NCBI RefSeq assembly: GCF_006970445.1 | Contig: NZ_CP033877.1 | Coordinates: forward strand, 2,116,750 to 2,180,749 | Length of the DNA: 64,000 nt | Direction: 5' to 3' | From: Stenotrophomonas maltophilia | GTDB lineage: Bacteria; Pseudomonadota; Gammaproteobacteria; Xanthomonadales; Xanthomonadaceae | Part shown: positions 62,587 through 64,000 of the stretch, in pieces | How positions within the stretch are numbered: position 1 is the first letter of the stretch | Layout of the letters: each line of letters begins with the position of its first letter | Notes under the pieces: generated by a model | What the model saw: only the letters and a program-made list of their open reading frames with translations | Database searches by the model: none | Told to the model about the DNA's origin: nothing | Program-made: the position numbers and the translations under genes

Positions 62587-63711
62587 CTACGGCTCTACGC
62601 GGAACGGGCCATGCCCCTGCAGCTCCTGCTGGTAACGCCGCACATCGCGCCGCTCCTGCCGGCACCAGTCCTGCAGCGCCTCGGCGAACTCCGTGTCGGC
62701 CACCCAATGCCGGCTGCGCACCAGCGTAGGCAGGAAGCCGCGTGCCAGCTTGTGCTCGCCCTGCGCTCCGGGCTCGAAACGGGTCAGCCCCTCGCGCAGG
62801 CAGTATTCGATGCCCTGGTAATAGCAGGCCTCGAAATGCAGGCCGGGCAGGGCGCCGCCGCCCCAGTAGCGGCCGTACAGCGTGTCGCCACCGCGCAGGC
62901 ACAGCGCGCCGGCAATCGGCTGGCCGTCCTGTTCGGCCAGGAACAGCACCAGCCCACGACCCAATGAAATGGCCAGATGGCGCAGGAAGGTTTCGGTCAG
63001 GGCCGGAGCGTTGCCGTACTCGAGGAACGTCTGCAGGTAGAAGCGGTACATCGCCTGCAGGTCGGCGCGGCTGGCCTCGTCGCCATGCACCACGCGAAAG
63101 GTGATGCCCTGGCGGGTGACCTTGGCCCGTTCCTGGCGGATGTTCTTGCGGTGCTTGTGGTCCATCGCGCCGAGGAACTGATCGAACGTCGCCCAGTCAC
63201 CCGGGTTCTGCCACTGGAACTGCACGTCCTCGCGCAGCAGCCAGTCATCGCCGAACAGTGCCTCGTCGCCCGCGGTGTGGAAATTGATATGGGCCGAGGA
63301 CACGTCCAGTGCCGGCAGCGCATCACGCAACGCCGACAGCAACGCGGCGCGTTCTGAATCGTGACGGGCCAGCAGCCGCGGGCCGGTGACCGGCGAGTAC
63401 GGCACCGCGCCCAGCCATTTCGGGTAGTAGTCACGGCCGTGGCGGGCATAGGCGTTGGCCCAGGCGTGGTCGAACACGAACTCGCCGTGCGAATTAGTCT
63501 TCAGGTAACCCGGAATGGCGCCCATCAGGCGGTCGCCCTCCCACAGCGTGAAGTGCCGGGGCTGCCAGCCCCAGTCCTCGCGCAGGCAGCCGTGCTGTTC
63601 CAGGCCTGAGAGGAAGGCGTGGCTGACGAACGGGTTCTGGCCGTCGTGCAGGGCGTCCCAGTCGGTGGCGGGAATGGACTGCAGGGAGTCGAGGAAGCGG
63701 GCTGAGGACAT
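62587..63711 (-). CDS. GNAT-fold protein (peptidogalycan biosynthesis / DUF482 family)
   Basis: 374 residues from ATG at 63711. Motifs NPFVSHAFLSGLEQHGC, YYPKWLGAVPYSPVTGPRLL, HKHRKNIRQERAKV and LEYGNAPALTETFLRHLAIS match a widespread family with a FemX-like acetyltransferase fold whose substrate is not established. RYWGGGALPGLHFEACYYQG is the most conserved part. Stop TAG overlaps GTAG. Confidence 0.85.
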   Translation of the reverse strand: MSSARFLDSLQSIPATDWDALHDGQNPFVSHAFLSGLEQHGCLREDWGWQPRHFTLWEGDRLMGAIPGYLKTNSHGEFVFDHAWANAYARHGRDYYPKWLGAVPYSPVTGPRLLARHDSERAALLSALRDALPALDVSSAHINFHTAGDEALFGDDWLLREDVQFQWQNPGDWATFDQFLGAMDHKHRKNIRQERAKVTRQGITFRVVHGDEASRADLQAMYRFYLQTFLEYGNAPALTETFLRHLAISLGRGLVLFLAEQDGQPIAGALCLRGGDTLYGRYWGGGALPGLHFEACYYQGIEYCLREGLTRFEPGAQGEHKLARGFLPTLVRSRHWVADTEFAEALQDWCRQERRDVRRYQQELQGHGPFRVEP

Positions 63712-63902
63712 GGTTGGCAAGGATAGGCCAGGTGGATCGCGAACGGTGTTGGCGGGGCTGGGTTGGTTTGTTCCGGTTGGGGGTGAGGAAAATTTGAATT
63801 CTCCATCCGTGTGCGCTTGGTTGCGAAATGCCTGAATGCACGGGGGCAGAGTGAGCTGCGCCGCTGGAGCGGTGCATTCACTCTTTGCATGGAGTAGCCA
63901 AA

Positions 63903-64000
63903 ATGAACCAGAAAATTCGCCTTGGATCCCTTTCTGTCCTGCTGTCTCTTTTGGGCGGCGGACTGTTGATCAGCCCCGCGCAGGCCGTTGATGCTCCTCG
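63903..64000 (+). CDS. secreted protein, N-terminal fragment cut by window end
   Basis: Only 32 codons visible: MNQKIRLGSLSVLLSLLGGG then LLISPAQAVDAP, a clear signal peptide with cleavage likely after AQA. GGAG lies 8 bases before the ATG. Product unknown. Confidence 0.65.
   Translation, partial: MNQKIRLGSLSVLLSLLGGGLLISPAQAVDAP

Overview
The window is high-GC DNA, with strong G/C bias at third codon positions. It comes from a gammaproteobacterium of the Xanthomonadaceae, most likely Stenotrophomonas of the maltophilia group. Three things point there: the gene order of the polar-flagellum cluster, three tandem flagellin genes, and many short intergenic palindromes ending in GTAG (or CTAC on the other strand), which fit the published SMAG repeat family of S. 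maltophilia. No tRNA, rRNA, CRISPR array, insertion sequence or phage gene was seen.

From 1 to about 40.2 kb nearly everything is on the minus strand and builds or controls the flagellum. Reading with transcription, from high to low coordinate: cheV; flgBCDEF; flgGHIJKL; three fliC; fliD, fliS, a FliT-like gene and a PilZ-like gene; a NarL-type response regulator; rpoN, a lone receiver and fleQ; a small secreted protein; fliEFGHIJK; fliLMNOPQR; an MHYT-GGDEF-EAL gene; flhB; and the first 357 codons of flhA, cut by the window edge. The plus-strand flgA-flgM-flgN group lies at 40.4-41.8 kb. Sigma-54 type -24/-12 sites (TGGCACN-N4-TTGCA) precede flgA, flgB, flgG, fliD, fliE, fliL and flhB. Sigma-28 sites (TAAAG-like, 11-base spacer, GCCGNTAN) precede fliC, flgM, a methyl-accepting chemotaxis protein, a PAS-GGDEF-EAL gene and, less well spaced, cheV. 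This fits a cascade of RpoN/FleQ, then hook-basal body, then FliA/FlgM, then filament and chemotaxis.

From 41.9 to 50 kb is a signalling block: a soluble histidine kinase, a GGDEF-EAL-receiver protein in which several catalytic residues are replaced, a membrane PAS histidine kinase directly upstream of it, and a PAS-GGDEF-EAL protein with intact motifs. From 50 to 51.5 kb are three small unrecognised genes set among SMAG palindromes; each ends at a TAG that is part of a palindrome's GTAG. A chemotaxis receptor follows.

From 52.9 kb to the end are housekeeping genes: hflD-mnmA-NUDIX (nudJ-like), a YbjN-like secreted protein, clpS, an APH(6)-like kinase set between clpS and clpA, clpA, a small secreted protein, infA, aat, a large protein with four CxxC motifs, a GNAT-like protein and the start of a secreted protein. 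I did not find a clearly new multigene system. The best leads are the degenerate GGDEF-EAL-receiver protein with its adjacent kinase, an orphan perfect sigma-54 site pointing antisense into the flagellin locus, the repeat-supplied stop codons, and c-di-GMP genes tied to flagellar promoters.
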